DNA from: Hylemonella gracilis ATCC 19624
GTDB taxonomy: Bacteria; Pseudomonadota; Gammaproteobacteria; Burkholderiales; Burkholderiaceae_C
Assembly (NCBI RefSeq): GCF_000211835.1
Contig: NZ_AEGR01000055.1
Span: 1 to 58,758 of the forward strand
Reading direction: 5' to 3'
DNA: 58,758 nucleotides
Both the position numbers and the translations under genes were made by a program. Below the pieces are notes generated by a model. It saw only the letters and a program-made list of their open reading frames with translations, ran no database searches and had not been told where the DNA came from. How positions within the stretch are numbered: the first letter of the stretch is position 1; each line of letters begins with the position of its first letter. Positions 55,647-58,758 of this stretch are shown here, in pieces.

Positions 55647-56480
55647 TCAGAGCATCTCCAGCGGCATGGCCCGACGCGGCGGCGGGAACAGCGCGTCCAG
55701 CTCGGCGCGTTGCGCCGGGGTGAAGCGCAACTCGCGCGCGGCCGCGTTCTCGCGCAGGTGGGTGGCGTTGGCGCTCTTGGGGATCGCGATGACGCCGTCC
55801 TGCCCAAGCAACCAGGCCAGCGCGGCCTGGGCGGGGGTGCAGCCGTGCTTCTGGGCGAAGGCGCGCAGACCGGCATGGCGCGGCAGCCGCGCCTGCTCGA
55901 TGGGCGAATACGCCATCACCGGCACGCCGTGCTCACGCAGCCAAGGTTGCAGGTCCCACTCGATGCCGCGCCGCCCCAGGTTGTAGAGCAGCTGGTTGGC
56001 GGCGCAGCCGGTGCCGCCCTGCACGCGCCACAGGGCTTTCATGTCGGCGAAATCGAGGTTGCTCACCCCCCAGTGCCGGATCTTGCCCGCGGCTCGCAAG
56101 GCCTCGAAGCCCGCCACGGTTTCGGCCAGGGGATGCTCGCCTCGCCAGTGCAGCAGGTAAAGGTCGATGCAGTCGGTGCGCAATCGTTGGAGGCTGCGCT
56201 CGCAGGCCGCGATCACGCCGGCGCGCGAGGCGTTGTGCGGGTAGACCTTGCTGACGAGAAAGGCCTGCGCGCGTCGGCCGGCGAGGGCCTCGCCCACCAC
56301 CTCCTCGGCCCCGCCCTCGGCGTACATCTCGGCGGTGTCGATCAGCGTGAGGCCCAGGTCCAGCCCCGCTTGCAAGGCAGCGACCTCGGCCTTGCGGGCA
56401 GCGCGGTCCTCGCCCATGTACCAGGTGCCCTGGCCCAGGGCAGCGACCTGCTCGCCGGAGGGCAGGCGCACGGTGTTCAT
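55647..56480 (-). CDS. Aldo/keto reductase
   Basis: This 277-residue NADPH-dependent reductase has the AKR tetrad: Asp in [15 protein letters not shown], Tyr in the same segment, Lys in [13 protein letters not shown] and His in [44 protein letters not shown] and [13 protein letters not shown] are typical of the prokaryotic YeaE-like group. Its ATG overlaps the stop of the preceding small gene by four bases (ATGA), linking it to the Feo cluster. A reduction of small aldehydes such as methylglyoxal is possible. Confidence 0.92.
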   Translation of the reverse strand: MNTVRLPSGEQVAALGQGTWYMGEDRAARKAEVAALQAGLDLGLTLIDTAEMYAEGGAEEVVGEALAGRRAQAFLVSKVYPHNASRAGVIAACERSLQRLRTDCIDLYLLHWRGEHPLAETVAGFEALRAAGKIRHWGVSNLDFADMKALWRVQGGTGCAANQLLYNLGRRGIEWDLQPWLREHGVPVMAYSPIEQARLPRHAGLRAFAQKHGCTPAQAALAWLLGQDGVIAIPKSANATHLRENAAARELRFTPAQRAELDALFPPPRRAMPLEML

Positions 56481-56764
56481 GAACGGCGGCGCAAGACGTG
56501 GACGGGCTGAGGTGCGTCCGGTACACGGGCGACCGAGGTTGCCGCCGCTTTCGCCCCTGGGGCCGAGCGATCACAGCCCTCGCAAGCGCAGCCGGTCATG
56601 GGCGCGCGGGCCGCGCGCTGCAGGCGGGTCGCCAAGGGCGCGGGCCAATGCGACCACGCGGCCAGCCAGCGCGCGAGCCCACGGCGCAGGACGGTCGGCA
56701 TCAAGGCCTGCGCCGCGTAGGCAAAGCAGGCGATCACGATCAAGGCCACCACGATGGTCTGCAT
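56477..56764 (-). CDS. Small membrane protein with Cys motif, Feo-associated
   Basis: This 95-residue protein begins with one membrane helix ([19 protein letters not shown]), then a basic amphipathic segment and a Cys motif [11 protein letters not shown] (CxCxxC). Small proteins of this sort (DUF6587 or FeoB-associated Cys-rich membrane proteins) often follow feoB and may take part in Fe(II) transport or redox control of the gate; their role is not settled. It starts 15 bases after feoB and overlaps the aldo/keto reductase gene by four bases. Confidence 0.75.
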   Translation of the reverse strand: MQTIVVALIVIACFAYAAQALMPTVLRRGLARWLAAWSHWPAPLATRLQRAARAPMTGCACEGCDRSAPGAKAAATSVARVPDAPQPVHVLRRRS

Positions 56765-56779
56765 GACGATGCTCCCGGC

Positions 56780-58633
56780 TCAAGCGCCCAGCCACAGGGC
56801 GACGCGGTAGGTCACGAAGGCCGCGAAGTAAGCCAGCGCGAACAGGTAGGCGGCCATGATCAGCGGATAGCGCCAGGCGTTGGTCTCGCGCCGCACCACG
56901 GCCAACGTCGACATGCACTGCGGCGCGAACACGAACCAGGCCAGCAGGGCGTAGGCCGTGGCCATGGACCAAGTCTGGGCGATCACGGGCGCCAGCGCAT
57001 CGGCCACTTCCCCCGTGGACGACAGGGCGTACACCGTGCCCAGGGCGCCCACGGCGACCTCGCGCGCGGCCAGGCCCGGCACCAGGGCGATCGAAATCTG
57101 CCAGTTGAAGCCAATTGGCGCGAACACCACCTCCAGCGCACGCCCCAGGTACCCCGCCAGGCTGTACTGGATGGCTGGGCCCGTGGCGCCCTCGGGTGGG
57201 GCCGGGAAGGTGGAGAGGAACCACAACAACACCGTCAGGGCGAAGATGATGGTGCCCACGCGGCGCAGGAAGATGCGCGCGCGTTCCCACAAGCCCAGCG
57301 CAAGATTGCGCAGGTTCGGCAAGCGGTAGGGCGGCAGTTCCAGCATCAGCGGCTGGTAGCTGCTCTTCATCCAGACCCGCTTGAGCAACCAGGCTACGGC
57401 CATGGCCGAAAGCACGCCCGCGATGTAGAGCACGAACAGCGTGAGCCCCTGCAGGTTGACGCCGCCCACCGTGCGCTGCGGCACGAAGGCGCCGATCAGC
57501 AAGGCGTACACCGGTAGCCGCGCGGAGCAAGTCATCAGCGGCGCGACCATGATGGTGGCCAGCCGGTCACGCCAGTTGGGGATGGTGCGCGTGGCCATGA
57601 TGCCGGGGATGGCGCAGGCAAAACTCGACAACAGGGGGATGAAAGCCCGGCCTGACAAGCCCACCTTGCCCATCACGTTGTCCAGCAGGAAAGCGGCGCG
57701 GGGCAGGTAGCCCGAATCCTCCAGCACGAGGATGAAGAGGAACAAGATCAGGATTTGCGGCAGGAAGACCAACACGCCCCCCACGCCCGCGATCACGCCG
57801 TCGACCAGCAAGCTGCGCAAGGGACCGTCGGCCATGTGGGCGCTCAGCGTTTCGCCCGCCCAGGCCATGGCGTCGTTGATGGCGTCCATGGGCACGCTGG
57901 CCCAGGAAAACACCGCCTGGAACATCAGGAAGAGCAAGCCCGCCAGCAGAACCAGCCCCCACACCGGGTGCATCACGACGGCGTCGAGCCGGTGGTTGAA
58001 GCGCTTGAACTGGGCGGCGCCCGGCGCCGCGACGGCCAGGATGCGGCGCACCTCGCGCTGTGCCTCGGGCAAGCTGAGCGCCTGGTCCTTCGCCTCGGCT
58101 TGGGACGGCAGCGACCATTGCGCCTGCCGCTCCAGTTCCGCGAGCAGGGCCGCGTGGCCCCGGCTCTGCACCGCCACGGTCTCGACGACCGGCACGCCCA
58201 GCTCGGCGGACAGGCGCGCGATGTCGATGGCCAGGCCACGGGCGCGCGCCACGTCGGCCATGTTGACGGACACCATCATGGGCCGACCCAGGCGGCGCAA
58301 CTCCAGCACCAGGCGCAAGTTCATCACCAGGTTGGTGGCGTCGACGACGGCAACGATCACGTCCGGGGCCGGCTCGTCGGCGCGCAGGCCCATCACCATG
58401 TCACGCGTGACCGCCTCGTCCGGCGTGGACGGCGTCAGGCTGTAGGCTCCGGGCAGGTCGATGAAGGACACCGTGCGGCCGTCGGCCAGCGTGGCGCTGC
58501 CGACCTTGCGCTCCACGGTCACGCCCGCGTAGTTGGCAACTTTTTGGCGCGCGCCGGTGAGCAGGTTGAACAGCGCCGTCTTGCCACAGTTGGGGTTGCC
58601 CACCAGGGCGATGCGCAAAGTTTCGGCGCTCAT
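56780..58633 (-). CDS. feoB: Ferrous iron transporter FeoB
   Basis: This 617-residue protein imports Fe2+ across the inner membrane. The N-terminal G domain has G1 GNPNCGKT, the Fe-switch region NYAGVTVERKVG, G3 DLPGAYSLTP and G4 NMAD. The membrane part has GVLVFLPQILILFLFILVLEDSG and the Gate motifs SFACAIPGIMATRTI and LMTCSARLPVYALL. It is shorter than E. coli FeoB (773 residues), in line with a shorter spacer and C-terminus in this betaproteobacterial type. Its ATG overlaps the feoA stop codon by four bases. Confidence 0.96.
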   Translation of the reverse strand: MSAETLRIALVGNPNCGKTALFNLLTGARQKVANYAGVTVERKVGSATLADGRTVSFIDLPGAYSLTPSTPDEAVTRDMVMGLRADEPAPDVIVAVVDATNLVMNLRLVLELRRLGRPMMVSVNMADVARARGLAIDIARLSAELGVPVVETVAVQSRGHAALLAELERQAQWSLPSQAEAKDQALSLPEAQREVRRILAVAAPGAAQFKRFNHRLDAVVMHPVWGLVLLAGLLFLMFQAVFSWASVPMDAINDAMAWAGETLSAHMADGPLRSLLVDGVIAGVGGVLVFLPQILILFLFILVLEDSGYLPRAAFLLDNVMGKVGLSGRAFIPLLSSFACAIPGIMATRTIPNWRDRLATIMVAPLMTCSARLPVYALLIGAFVPQRTVGGVNLQGLTLFVLYIAGVLSAMAVAWLLKRVWMKSSYQPLMLELPPYRLPNLRNLALGLWERARIFLRRVGTIIFALTVLLWFLSTFPAPPEGATGPAIQYSLAGYLGRALEVVFAPIGFNWQISIALVPGLAAREVAVGALGTVYALSSTGEVADALAPVIAQTWSMATAYALLAWFVFAPQCMSTLAVVRRETNAWRYPLIMAAYLFALAYFAAFVTYRVALWLGA

Positions 58634-58758
58634 GCGGACCGCCTTGCTGCGTCCAACTCTGCGCTCGCCTCGAGGCGGACCTCGACACAGTGCGCCTCGA
58701 CCTGGCGCAGCGCGAAGAAGGTTTCACCCACCTGCACCGCCAGCGGCTCGCGGCCTCC
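58630..58758 (-). CDS. feoA: Ferrous iron transport protein A, C-terminal fragment cut by the window edge
   Basis: The last 42 residues of a small SH3-like protein can be read from 58758. They begin GGREPLAVQVGETFFALRQV and continue with EAHCVEVRLEA, which is the FeoA C-terminal beta strand pattern. The TGA stop overlaps the feoB ATG (ATGA), the standard feoAB arrangement. The 5' end lies outside the window. Confidence 0.88.
   Translation of the reverse strand, partial: GGREPLAVQVGETFFALRQVEAHCVEVRLEASAELDAARRSA

Overview
The window is high-GC bacterial chromosome, most consistent with a betaproteobacterium of the order Burkholderiales and probably the family Comamonadaceae. The evidence is the gene order (a str operon; mreBCD-mrdA divergent from gatCAB; hemJ facing hemB; ilvE next to a zf-CHCC gene), the protein families, and a two-copy intergenic repeat of a type I recall from Comamonadaceae genomes. 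There is no phage, insertion sequence, CRISPR array, rRNA or tRNA. Most of the sequence is core chromosome with small accessory transport and regulatory modules.

Layout. Bases 1-3610 are the str operon (rpsL, rpsG, fusA, start of tuf) on the minus strand. Bases 3643-7752 carry a PBP5/6-type DD-carboxypeptidase, an alpha/beta hydrolase, a [2Fe-2S] thioredoxin-like ferredoxin, a VanZ protein and hemJ. Between hemJ and the divergent hemB-corA pair lies a convincing unannotated small RNA with its own promoter and terminator. Bases 10276-14125 hold a Lon-N-domain protein, an amidohydrolase, a dienelactone hydrolase, an SDR and MarC. A complete TRAP transporter (14153-17129) follows, then an ECF41-type sigma factor with its AhpD-like partner, both preceded by the same promoter motif, then a DASS-type anion transporter, a LysR regulator with divergent mmsA, an amidohydrolase-like protein without its metal motif, a GMC oxidoreductase and a TauE permease with a structured leader.

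Bases 27407-32242 are the cell-shape cluster mreB-mreC-mreD-mrdA, without rodA in its usual place. It is divergent from gatC-gatA-gatB (tRNA-dependent amidation) and a DmeF-like metal exporter. Bases 37434-43941 form a minus-strand array of seven genes: a PAS histidine kinase, a NarL-type regulator, a NitT/TauT-type ABC transporter, cyanase and a soluble protein with a PilJ/NarX-like ligand-binding box. This looks like a cyanate or nitrogen-oxyanion sensing and assimilation unit and is the most system-like feature here. Next come pyrE and xth, whose start codons overlap, an epoxide-hydrolase-like enzyme, a DUF3422 protein, a glyoxalase-II-like hydrolase, an M48 peptidase, AmpG and an OmpR/EnvZ-type two-component pair. 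The window ends with a zinc-finger protein, ilvE, a small membrane protein and the Feo ferrous-iron cluster (feoA-feoB, a small Cys-motif membrane protein, an aldo/keto reductase).

All calls come from reading the sequence. No database search was run, so family names are recognition, and sRNA, promoter and operator calls are predictions.
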